This document shows, one piece after another, positions 36,773-48,226 of a DNA stretch of 64,000 nucleotides (position 1 is the stretch's first letter; each line of letters opens with the position of its first letter). The DNA comes from Beta vulgaris subsp. vulgaris. Lineage: Eukaryota; Streptophyta; Magnoliopsida; Caryophyllales; Amaranthaceae. Position numbers and translations under genes: made by a program. The notes beneath the pieces were generated by a model. The model did no database searches. It had not been told where the DNA came from and saw nothing but the letters and a program-made list of their open reading frames with translations. The stretch lies in NCBI RefSeq assembly GCF_026745355.1, contig NC_079209.1, forward strand, positions 34,726,899-34,790,898, read 5' to 3'.

Positions 36773-39311
36773 TGTAATCCCCCACATTTTTAAAGGATTT
36801 TTCGTAAATATATTAAGTTATTTATGTAATTATACTAAATCCAAATGAGTTTGGAAAATGATTTGACTTTTAAAAAGGGTTGACTATTTTAAAAGTCAAC
36901 TAAAAATATTTTTCTAAGCTTAATAAAGTTTGTAAAATTTTAATTAAGCGAGTTTTAAATAAGAGTTTAATTATTAAAAGTATATTCGAAAAGAAACTTA
37001 ATGGAATCAAAAGCCCAAAAGAAATAAAAAGGGAAAGGAATTTGATGACTAAAGTCCTAACAAGCCCATCTTGTTAGTCATCAAAGTTAATTGTTGAAAT
37101 CCTTTTCCTAAGCCCAATAGGATTAGCCTATTGTTTTAATTATTGAATTCTTTCCTTTTCCTAAGCCCAATAGGATTAGCCTATTTAAATATCCTAAAAC
37201 CCGAATTTTGCCCTACACTTATTTTCTCTCTCCTCACTTGCACGTGAGTTTCGAAATTCTCTCCCCTCACTCGACATTTTCTCTCTCCTCTTCCTCTTGT
37301 GCGTGACTTTCATTATTTCTCTCAAAAATCGTTTCTTCTTCGCTAAGTAACGTTTCTTGTCGAACAAGAAACGTCACAAACCTTTTCTTGAAGCCGAAAA
37401 CAGTGCTGCCGCCGGTTCCTTGCTGCTGTCCTCAGTCCGGCGCCCACCTTCCTCCTCTTATTTTGGTTGTTTTCTTTACTTCTCCTTTAAGATTCCATTA
37501 AAGTTCTAATTTTTATTGTTATTTTATTATTATTTGCATGATTTCGATTTGAGTTATTATTTTTATTATGAAATATGTATTTTTCGGATCATATGTATAA
37601 AAGAAAAATTTCAGATTTATTATTTTGGTTTTAATCATGAAAGATGTGATTTTTGGGTTTTAAATCACTAGAAATCGCATATTTAGAGTATGAATATGAT
37701 TTTTGATTGGAATACGATTTTTATATTCATTTAAATATTTTCAGAAGGTTTAGAAAATTTTATAGTTGCTGGAAATTCAGAAAGTTAATATTTTAAGGTT
37801 TTTAATAGTTTTTAATCACTAGAATAGTTTATCTATACTAGGGATTAAAAATAGTGAGAGTTTAAATTATAAAAGCGATTTTTAAAGAAGTTTAAAAGGG
37901 TTTGGGAAATTTTAAGGTTGCTGTATTTTTTTTAGTACAAGTATTTACTCGATTTCTTGGTTGTTTTAGGCGGAGAATTCACTGTAGGGGACTTTTAGTG
38001 CTTAAAAGTGGCCTACCGTAACGTTATACGAGGTACGTACATAGTCTACGTGCTAAATGGTTAGAAACATGCTCTAGGGATGTTTTTAATTTGTAGTATC
38101 ATGTATAGGACCTTGTAGTTCATATATATGATTTACTGAGATGGCTTTACATGTTATTTGCTTGAATGCTACATGTAAACTAAGAATATGTTTAAGTATG
38201 ACTTGTTTGTATGGAAGTTTGATGCAAGCAACTAAGTTTGGTTTGGTATTAATTCGGGAGTGAATTAATGTAAGTAAATTGGAATCATGGATTCTTTGAG
38301 TTTATTAATTTATCTTATAAGAACCGAGGATCTTATTTGGTAAGTTTGGTTTATACCTATGTAAAGGTACGGATTTCTGTTGGCTGGGTTCAACAAAGGA
38401 TAAAAAGAAATAAAAGGAGTCTTGATTGATAAGTTGTGAACACTTGTTAATCTAAAGATAAAAAGAATTTTGTTGTGATTATGTGATTATGAATTGTGTA
38501 TTATTTGGGTTGTTGTGGTGTCATCACAAGTATTAAAAGGAATGCAACGTAAAGTGAAACGAGAATAAGTTATAGACTTTAGACTAGTGCACGTCTAGAG
38601 TTGGACATAAGGGTTGGGTTATGGTGAGCGTGCCATAGCTTTTCTAGGAATGGGTTGATCACCATCCCTTTTTTTCAAAGGTTCCTCGATATCGCAGGTC
38701 ACTCTGAAATGCGGAGTCGCGCCCCATTTCATTTTTATTGGCAGGACAACTCGTCTAATAACTATTCCATTAAAGTGATAAAAAGTTAATTTAAGTTTAG
38801 TTCAGTAAAAGTCGTCTGCAGAGTATTATTTATTTATGTTATTATTTATCCCTGCAAATTTATGTGTAGTAATGTTTAGGATTATTTTTGTCTGATATGT
38901 AGTACTCAGCTTTGCTGATTACGTGCTTTGTTTGTGATTGTGATCATGGCTTTGCCTATTGATCCTGTGGTGATCCTTCGGGGGAGCAGAGTCAATAAAG
39001 CATTGACATTACAGGTTCGAAGATGCATACATTGGGAATCTGGAATGGAGAGGCTATTGAGATAGTAGTATTTAAGTTGTTTCTAGGAGTTTATTTTTCC
39101 AGACTTTAGCTTTGAGTTGGTGTGTTTCAGTTCAAACATTGTTTGACTCTTATTTCATAAGTTCAATAAAGTTGGTTTTGTTTTAGTAAGTTTTCCGCTG
39201 CAAAATTCTGAGTAAGCCAAACGTTTTCACACGGGCGATAATGCCTGGGTAATTCTCCAAGTTTTATATTATAAAGTATTTTCAGAAAGAGAGAATTATC
39301 GGGGTGTTACA
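36773..39311 (+). repeat. 5' LTR of D
   Basis: 2539 bp from TGTAATCCCCC to GGGGTGTTACA. A TATA-like AT box lies at 37182-37191 with a C/T-rich leader after it. Differences from the 3' LTR are mostly single-base indels. Confidence 0.93.
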
Positions 39312-39314
39312 AAG

Positions 39315-39327
39315 TGGTATCAGAGCC
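39315..39327 (+). promoter_or_regulatory. Primer-binding site of D
   Basis: TGGTATCAGAGCC, complementary to initiator tRNA-Met, three bases after the LTR. Confidence 0.92.
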
Positions 39328-40035
39328 AGGTTAGTTTAAGACTTATAGGCGCCTAACTAACTAGCTTATTAAGTGACTTTAGCTTCTTAAGTTACCTAGC
39401 TTATTGATTATTTGAAGGAAACCTTAGTATTGCTCCTACGTTTCATTTCGAAAGATGACACAAATATTTTGAGGATCAAAATTTTTTTTTAAACCGAAAT
39501 TTTTTCGGAAATTTCGTTTTCCGAAAGTCGAGGGTTCGAAATTCTTTCGTTTTCGTTTTTTTCGGAAATTTTTTTTAGGAGCCGAATAAAAAAAAAAAAA
39601 AAATTTTGTCGAGTAAAATTTTTTTTTCGAATGTTTGAGTTCGAAATTTTTTTTTATAAGAAATTTATTTAGGCACAAAAGTAATGTTATTATAAAAAGT
39701 GCCTGCATTATTTTCATACCTTTAAGGGTTTACAACATGACATTGTGAGAATGGGTAGTATAGGAAGGGCATATAGGATAAAAATATTATATGCTGCATT
39801 GAAAATTTAGTTCAGCATCATTATAAATTTTCTTCCCTGCAAATAAGTGCATTATTATTTTTCTTCCCTACTAACGATGCATGAATGTTTTCTTTCCTGC
39901 TAATTGTTATATCCTTTTTGCCTATTAAAGTGTTATATTTTACATGCTTTTGTTTTCTTATCTTTGATTCTTGGTGGGAATACGTTAAGGAAGAGTGCTA
40001 AACCTTTTGGGTTATTGTGATGTAGCTCTACTATT

Positions 40036-40428
40036 ATGGCTGCAAATTTAGGAAACTACTTTAACCCTATCGTCCTGACTGACGATGAAGACGACGACCA
40101 TCATCCACCCATTGACCATAGAGAATATGAAGAACTGCATTGGATAATGCGTCGCATCTTGAGGAGACACTATGCTAGGGATGATGAAGTCATCATAGAA
40201 ATGGATCATGCTAGAGGAACTACCAGAGAAGACATATATGATGCATGTATGAGGGTGGAATCTGAACCTGAGGAAGATTGGACACCATACCTACTAGGCA
40301 GTCTAAGATCAAGAGGAAATTCGTTGACTACTATGAGACTGACGAAGAGGACGAAGTTAGTGATGAAGACTTTGTACCTCAACAATATAAGGAAGATAAG
40401 GACAAGGATGGCAGTGTAGTGCCATAGT
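40036..40428 (+). pseudogene. Pre-gag leader ORF of D, acidic, unknown function
   Basis: An ATG at 40036 opens MAANLGNYFNPIVLTDDEDD, followed by HREYEELHWIMRRILRRHYA. The frame slips near 40290: the continuing frame reads a very acidic tail (YYETDEEDEVSDEDFVPQQY) to a stop at 40428, about 130 residues in all. It lies between the primer site and gag, with 475 bp to the gag ATG. I know no such product in Tekay-type elements. No zinc knuckle or protease motif is present. The preceding leader (39328-40035) is AT-rich with long T and A runs and nothing else I can name. Confidence 0.45.
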
Positions 40429-40904
40429 TTATAAACTTATAGATATTTTTTTTTTATACATATATTATAGAGGTAATAAGGTTTTAGTTAAAAGAATAAG
40501 GTTGGGTAATGCCAACAAACAAAGGTGTTTTTAGGATTAGCATTTTAGGAAATATATATATATACTAGTGTGTTATTTTATTTCACATTTTTCTTTTCCC
40601 TTCTATGGAAGAATAAAATTAGTTTGTTTATTCAAGGAGTAAAAATTTATTTTGGACACGTAATGGGGAATATTTTTTTTATTTTCATTATGTGATTTCG
40701 ATTTTCTTGCCTAAATTCATGTGACTATGAATTTACTTACGTGAACAACTGTATGAATATTAGTGAACATTCCATGTTGAAACTTAGTGAAATTGTATGT
40801 GATGCGATCCTTAGTGATCAAATCAAGTATTGTCTTGCTTAGATGACTATACTAGTTTTCTGGAGCCTGAGTAGAGTTATATTACTTTCAGGTCCCGAAG
40901 TAGA

Positions 40905-42240
40905 ATGGCTAACAACACTGAACTAGCTGACGCTATTCGCCTCTTGGCGGAGAAACTGAACCAGGACAAGGTTGAACGTCCAGAGACTGCTGGAGAAATG
41001 TTTGAAAGACTGTCCAAAGTGAAACCACCTTACTTTAAGGGACAAGCTGACCCTACTTTCCTAGAAAACTGGATTAGGGAATTTGAAAAGTTGTTTGAGG
41101 TAGTGAATTGCCCTGCTGACATGAGAGTAGGACAAGCTGTTTTATACCTAAAGATGAGGCTGACTTGTGGTGGAGAGAAAAGGGGCTAGATTGAGTGCTG
41201 CTGAGGGATTCAATTGGGAAGCCTTTGTGATTGTGCTGAGAGGAAAGTTTTACCCTGCCTTCATGAGGAAGCAGAAAGCCCAAGAGTTCATCAACCTTAG
41301 AATGGGTAGTATGACCATTTCTGAATACTATAGTAAGTTCATAGCCTTGTCTAGGTTTGCACCTGAGGTTGTAGCTACTGAGGAGCTTAAGGCTCAGAGG
41401 TTCGAACAGGGTTGACTGATGAGATCCAGTGGGTTAGGGGGTGAACCTTTACATCTTAGATGTGTGTATGGGAGAGCTTCTCATATTTATGGGTTGCAAT
41501 CGAGAAGGATAAGAAGGCTGGAATAGTTGGTGAAAGAGAAAGGAGGTTGATACTGGGGAAACCAAAGAACTTTAAGAAAAACCGGAATGGGAATGGGAAT
41601 TTCAAGGAAGAACAACCAGGATAACGTAGTCAGGGTAGACCTGAAGGGTTACATTGTAAAGTGCAACAAAAACCATCCTGGGGGACTGTAAGGGAGACTT
41701 GACTGTCATTACTGCCAGAAGAAGGGTCAGAGAGTTGAGTGCTGCAGCATGGGAAAGGTTGAGAATCAGGGAAGGTAATCAGGCTAGCCAGGGTCTAATC
41801 AAATAGGGAACCAGGGTCCTAAGCCTGGAGGTCAGAATAACCAAGGAACCATAGTAGGCCTACTCAATGATAATCTACCCAGAACAAACCTGCAGGAAAA
41901 GTGTTCGTGATGAGTCATAACGAGGCAGAGAGATCTGCGGATGTGGTAACTGGTAATTTCTCTATCAACTCAGTTTTCGTTAAAACGTTATTCGATTCGG
42001 GGGCTACTTATTCTTTTATTTCGCCTTCTGTTTTAAAGAGTCTGGGATTGGTGGAGTATGAGTCAATTGATTTGTCTGTTAGTATTCCTACTGGGGAAGT
42101 CGTTAAGTGTACTAAGTTGTTTAAGAACTTACCTTTGAAGATAGGAGGGAGTGTCTTTCCATCCGATTTATCGAGTTTAACTTAGGAGATTTAGATGTGA
42201 TTCTTGGGATGAACTGGTTGAGTCATTACAAGGCCAGGAT
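40905..42240 (+). pseudogene. D gag and protease relic
   Basis: Gag starts MANNTELADAIRLLAEKLNQ at 40905. Capsid motifs follow (KPPYFKGQADPTFLENWIRE; EFINLRMGSMTISEYYSKFI). A frame break lies near 41165, another near 41415. The zinc-knuckle region (about 41650-41760) is recognisable only in pieces. The protease block (41901-42185) keeps LFDSGATYSFIS with the catalytic Asp; a further shift near 42180 precedes the LGMNWL motif. Related to the C gag. Confidence 0.85.
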
Positions 42241-42399
42241 CGATTGTGAAGTCCAGAAAGTAGTGTTGAGAAACCCTTCGGGAAAATTTACCTCATATAG
42301 ACGATTTGGGAAACCTAAAAACTTTGGGTGATCTCTGCTCTAAAGTGCAGAAGTTGATGAGAAAGGGTGTGAGCTGTTTTTCTGTAGTGTGCAAGATGT

Positions 42400-43960
42400 G
42401 AGTAAAGAAGCTGAGTTAAAACTTGAGGATGTTCCAATAGTGAATGAGTTTATGGACGTATTTCCAGTGAAATTTCAGGTATGCCGCCTGCAAGAGCTGT
42501 CGAGTTTACCATAGACTTAGTTCCTGGAACTGCACCTATATCTAAGGCACCTTGAATGGCACCTCCTGAGATGATGAGTTAGATTGCAAGAACTTTTGGA
42601 TAAGGGTTATATCAGACCTAGTGCATCGCCTTGGGGAGCTCCTGTTTTGTTCGTGAAGAAAAAGGATGGGAGTATGAGTTATGTATGACTATAGGGAGTT
42701 GAATAATGTTACCATCAAGAACAAGTACCCTTTGCCTAGAATAGATGACCTATTCGATCAATTGAACGGAGCTAGTGTGTTCTCGAAGATTGACTTACGT
42801 TCAGGATATCACCAGTTGAGGGTAGCTGATAAGGATGTACCTAAGACTGCCTTTAGAACGCGTTATGGTCACTACGAGTTCACTGTAATGCCATTTGGGT
42901 TAACCAATGCTCCTGCTATATTTATGGATTTGTAATAGAATCTTTCATGAGTTTTTAGATAAGTTCGTAGTGGTTTTCATCGATGACATTTTGATTTATT
43001 CGAGGAATGAAACCGAACACGATGAACATTTGAGGATTATCTTAGAAACCTTGAGGAAGAACCAATATATGCCAAGTTCTCTAAGTGTGAGTTTCGTTTG
43101 GAGAAAGTAGCATTCTTGGGTCATTTTGTGTCTAAGGAAGGAGTTCTGTAGATCCTGCTAAGATTCAAGCTGTGAGTGAGTGGCCAACTCCAAAGAGTGT
43201 GACTGACATTAGAAGTTTCTTGGGTTTAGCTGGCTATTATAGGAGATTTGTGAGGATTTCTCGAAATAGCGAGACCTATGACGAATTTAATGAAAAAGGA
43301 GCCAAGTTTGAGTGGAATGAGAAGTGTGAGGAAGCCTTCCAGATCTTGAAAGATCGTTTAACCACTGCACCTGTCTTAACCCTACCTGATGGGAATGAGG
43401 GATTTGAGGTCTATAGTGATGCTTCGAAGAATGGTTTGGGTTGTGTATTGCAACAGAATGGGAAGGTAATAGCTTATGCATCGCGTCAACTGAAACCTAT
43501 GAGGCTAATTACCCTACCCATGATCTAGAGTTAGCTGCCATATGTATTTGCATTGAAGATTTGGAGACATTATCTTTATGGGGCAACTGCAAGATATTCA
43601 CAGACCATAAGAGCTTGAAATACATATTTACCCAAAAAGACTTGAATATGAGACAAAGGAGATGGCTAGAGTTGATTAAGGATTACGATCTAGACATCCA
43701 GTATCATGAAGGGAAAGCCAATGTGGTGGCTGACGCCTTGAGTAGGAAATCGAGTCATAGCTGAGTACTTTGATAGTTCCTGAGGAGTTGTGTAGAGATA
43801 TGCAAAGGTTGAACCTAGAAATTTTAAATCCTGGGGAAAGTGAGGCTAGACTCAGTAATCTTTCTTTGGGAGTGTCAATTTTCGATGAGATCATTGAGGG
43901 TCAAGTTGGGGATGAGCATCTAGATAAGATAAAAGAGAAAATGAAGCAAGGTAAAGAGTA
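42400..43960 (+). pseudogene. D reverse transcriptase and RNase H relic
   Basis: Gypsy-type reverse transcriptase: [20 protein letters not shown] near 42690-42750, [23 protein letters not shown], and the FIDD active site near 42975-42990 in a different frame after a break at 42935. RNase H follows ([20 protein letters not shown] near 43410, TDHKSLKYIF near 43600, ANVVADALSRK near 43730). At least four frame breaks. It would copy the element RNA if intact. Confidence 0.9.
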
Positions 43961-44059
43961 GACTTCAAGATTCATGAGGATGGGAGTCTAAGGTTTAAGG
44001 GACGGTGGTGTGTACCACAGAAGTGTAACGATCTAAAGAGACGTCTTATGGATGAGGGA

Positions 44060-45331
44060 CATAACACTCCTATTCTGTGCACCCTGGGGGTGACAAGTTG
44101 TATAAGGATCTTAAGGTGATATATTGGTGGCCGAACATGAAACGAGAGGTAGCCGAGTATGTGTCTAAGTGTCTAACCTGTCAGAAAGTGAAGATAGACC
44201 ATAAGAGGCCCATGGGGACAGTCCAACCACTAGAGGTTCCTGGATGGAAGTGGGATTCGATTTCTATGGACTTTGTGACTGCCTTACCCAAGTCGAGGAG
44301 TGGAAATGATACCATTTGGGTTATAGTGGATAGACTGACCAAGTCCGCTATTTTCATACCTATTAAGGAGACATGGAAGAAGAAGCAACTCGCTACAACC
44401 TATATCAAGCATGTAGTGAGATTGCACGGAGTCCCAAAGGACATTATTTCAGACCGTGACTCTAGATTTCTATCTAAGTTTTGGAAGAAGGTCAAGCAAA
44501 CCTTGGGACAACATTAAAGATGAGTACCGCCTTTCACCCTGCGACCGATGGTCAGACTGAGCGGACTAACCAAACTATGGAAGACATGTTGCGAGCTTGT
44601 GCTATAGATTTTCAAGGAAGTTGGGAGGACCAATTAGATTTGATTGAGTTCTCTTACAATAATAGTTACCATGCGAGTATCAAGATGGCACCTTTTGAGG
44701 CGTTATATGGCGGAAGTGTAGAAGTCCCATTTGCTGGAACGACTATAGTGAGAATGTAGTTTTGGGGACAGAATTCATTGAGGAGACCGTCAAGAACGTT
44801 AGATTGATTCAGGCTAGAATTCAAGCTGCGCAAGATAGGCAGAAGAGTTACGCAGACTTAAAGCGGCGCGAAGATGAGTTCGCTGTAGGTGATAAAGTAT
44901 TCCTGAAAGTATCACCCACCAAAGGCGTTATGCGATTTGGGAAAAAGGGCAAGCTGAGTGCTAAATATGTAGGCCCATATGAAATTTTGGAGCGCATTGG
45001 GAAAGTAGCTTATAGATTGGCATTGCCAATGGAGTTTGAAAAGATGCACGATGTGTTTCACATATCCCAATTGAAGCGCTATATCCCTGATGAGCGCCAT
45101 GTGTTAGAGCCTGAACGAGTGCAGATAGATAGTAGCCTCACTTATGAGGAAAGACCTGTCAAGATTCTCGACAGGAAAGTGCGTAGTACGCGTAACAAGG
45201 ATGTCATATTGTCAAAGTTCTTTGGTCTAACCACGAGTCAGAAGAGGCAACGTGGGAAGCCGAAGAGGATATGAAGAAAAAGTATCCAGACCTATTCCTT
45301 GAGGTGAGTTACGAGGGCGTAACTCGTTTTC
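44060..45331 (+). pseudogene. D integrase with C-terminal chromodomain (broken)
   Basis: Zinc-binding N-part (HPGGDKLYKDLKVIYWWPNM; CLTCQKVK) from about 44077, catalytic core with D near WKWDSISMDFVTALPKS and SDRDSRF, shift near 44500, then HPATDGQTERTNQTMEDMLR. The C-part (GPYEILERIGKVAYRLALP; HDVFHISQLKRY) runs to the chromodomain. Its second half is readable in another frame after a shift near 45210, with an EATWE motif near 45245 and a stop by about 45337. Chromodomains of this class steer integration to heterochromatin; this copy is inactive. Confidence 0.88.
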
Positions 45332-45613
45332 TTTAAGGGGGGTAGAATGCGATAAATTTCGCGCTTTTTGTCTATTTTTATGACATTTTCATGTATATGT
45401 ATGCCTATGTTGGGCAATTTGCACATGTTAGTGCAAAAGAAGTAGAGTCTCCGCATAAGAAAATGTTCATAAGTACACAAGTGTTTAAAAATGGGAAAGT
45501 GCACAGAGGCACTATCTTTTCTTAAAGATTTTCGAAATGATGAGTTCAGACTTTCGAAAACAAGAGGGTTTTGTGTTAAGTTTCGGGACGAAACTTCTTT
45601 TAAGGGGGTAGAC
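45332..45613 (+). promoter_or_regulatory. D 3' untranslated region and polypurine tract
   Basis: Two ttaaggggggtag-like runs: one at 45334-45346 and the functional tract (ttttaagggggtagac, about 45598-45613) immediately before the 3' LTR. No gene. Confidence 0.75.
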
Positions 45614-48117
45614 TGTAATCCCCCACATTTTTAAAGGATTTTCATAAATATATTAAGTTATTTATGTAATTATATTAAATCCAAATGAGTTTGGAAAATG
45701 ATTTGACTTTTAAAAAGGGTTGACTATTTTAAAAGTCAACTAAAAATATTTTTCTAAGCTTAATAAAGTTTGTAAAATTTTAATTAAGCGTGTTTTAAAT
45801 AAGAGTTTAATTATTAAAAGTATATTTGAAAAGAAACTTAATGGAATCAAAAGCCCAAAAGAAATAAAAAGGGAAAGGAATTTGATGACTAAAGTCCTAA
45901 TAAGCCCATCTTGTTAGTCATCAAAGTTTAATTTTGAATTCCTTTTCCTAAGCCCAATAGGATTAGCCTATTGTTTTAATTATTGAATTCTTTCTTTTCC
46001 TAAGCCCAATAGGATTAGCCTATTTAAATATCCTAAAACCCGAATTTTTGCCCTACACTTATTTTCTCTCTCCTCACTTGCACGTGATTTCGATTCTCTC
46101 CCTCACTCGACATTTTCTCTCTCCTCTTCCTCTTGAGCGTGACTTTCATCTTTTCTCTCAAAAATCGTTTCTTCTTCGCTAAGTAACGTTTCTTGTTGAA
46201 CAAGAAACGTCACAAACTTTTCTTGAAGCCGAAAACAGTGCTGCCGCCGGTCCTTGCTGCTGTCCTCAGTCCGGCGCCCCTTCCTCCTCTTATTTTGGTT
46301 GTTTTCTTTACTTCTCCTTTAAGATTCCATTAAAGTTCTAATTTTTATTGTTATTTTATTATTATTTGCATGATTTCGATTTGAGTTATTATTTTTATTA
46401 TGAAATATGTATTTTTCGGATCATATGTATAAAAGAAAAATTTCAGATTTATTATTTTTGGTTTAATCATGAAAGATGTGATTTTTAGGGTTTTAAATCA
46501 CTAGAAATCGATATTTAGAGTATGAATATGATTTTGATTGGAATACGATTTTTAATTCATTTAAAATATTTTCAGAAGGTTTAGAAAATTTTATAGTTGC
46601 TGGAAATTCAGAAAGTTAATATTTTAAGGTTTTTAATCACTAGAATAGTTTATCTATACTAGGGATTAAAAATAATGAGAGTTTAAATTATAAAAACGAT
46701 TTTTAAAGAAGTTTAAAAGGGTTTGGGAATTTTAAAGTTGCTGTATTTTTTTAGTACAAGTATTTACTCGATTTCTTGGTTGTTTTAGGCGGAGAATTCA
46801 CTGTAGGGGACTTTTAGTGCTTAAAAGTGGCCTACCGTACGTTTATACGAGGTACGTACATAGTCTACGTGCTAAATGGTTAGAAACATGCTCTAGGGAT
46901 GTTTTTAATTTGTAGTATCATGTATAGGACCTTGTAGTTCATATATATGATTTACTGAGATGGCTTTACATGTTATTTGCTTGATGCTACATGTAAACTA
47001 AGAATATGTTTAAGTATGACTTGTTTGTATGGAAGTTTGATGCAAGCAACTAAGTTTGTTTGGTATTAATTCGTGAGTGAATTAATGTAAGTAAATTGGA
47101 ATCATGGATTCTTTGAGTTTATTATTTATCTTATAAGAACCGAGGATCTTATTTGGTAAGTTTGGTTTATACCTATGTAAAGGTACGGATTTCTGTTGGC
47201 TGGGTTCAACAAAGGATAAAAAAATAAAAGGAGTCTTGATTGATAAGTTGTGAACACTTGTTAATCTAAGATAAAAAGAATTTTTTGTGATTATGTGATT
47301 ATGAATTGTGTATTATTTGGTTGTGTGGTGTCATAACAAGTATTAAAAAGAATGCAACGTAAAGTGAAACGAGAATAAGTTATAGACTTTAGACTAGTGC
47401 ACGTCTAGAGTTGGACATAAGGGTTGGGGTTATGGTGAGCGTGCCATAGCTTTTCTAGGATGGGTTGATCACCATCCTTTTTATTCAAAGGTTCCTCGAT
47501 ATCGCAGGTCACTCTGAAAGCGGAGTCGCGCCCCATTTCATTTTTATTGCAGGACAACTCGTCTAATAACTATTCCATTAAAGTGATAAAAGTATTAAGT
47601 TTAGTTCAGTAAAAGTCGTCTGCAGAGTATTATTTATTTATGTTATTATTTATCCTGCAAATTTATGTGTAGTATCATGTTTAGGATTATTTTTGTCTGA
47701 TATGTAGTACTCAGCTTTGCTGATTACGTGCTTTGTTTGTGTTGTGATCATGGCTTTGCCTATTGATCCTGTGGTGATCCTTCGGGGGAGCAGAGTCAAA
47801 TAAAGCATTGACATTACAGGTTCGAAGATGCATACATTGGGGAATCTGGAATGGAGAGGCTTTGAGATAGTAGTATTTAAGTTGTTTCTAGGAGTTTATA
47901 TTTCAGACTTTAGCTTTGAGTTGGTGTGTTTCAGTTCAAACATTGTTTGACTCTTATTTCATAAGTTCAATAAAGTTGGTTTTGTTTTAGTAAGTTTTCC
48001 GCTGCAAAATTCTGAGTAAGCCGAAACGTTTTCACACGGGCGATAATGCCTGGGTAATTCTCTAAGTTTTATATTATAAAGTATTTTCTAGAAAGAGAGA
48101 ATTATCGGGGTGTTACA
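45614..48117 (+). repeat. 3' LTR of D
   Basis: 2504 bp, TGTAATCCCCC to GGGGTGTTACA, followed by the gtcga duplication. It is 35 bp shorter than the 5' LTR, the loss being spread over many one-base gaps. Confidence 0.93.
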
Positions 48118-48226
48118 GTCGAAGCATGGGAGAAGAAGGGGGTTTGTGGTGGCTCGGTGTACGGCGACCGGAGGGAGGCAGCAGGGGCGCCGCGAAAAAG
48201 GTCGGTCAGTGGGTTCGAGTGGTGGC

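Larger units (their letters stand above)
36773..48117 (+). mobile_element. Chromovirus D (Ty3/gypsy, Tekay/Del-like)
   Basis: Full plus-strand element: LTRs 36773-39311 and 45614-48117, primer site, leader ORF, gag, protease, reverse transcriptase, RNase H, integrase and a C-terminal chromodomain. The gypsy order has integrase last. Exact duplication gtcga at 36768-36772 and 48118-48122. Every gene is broken by frameshifts or stops, so it is non-autonomous now. Confidence 0.95.
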
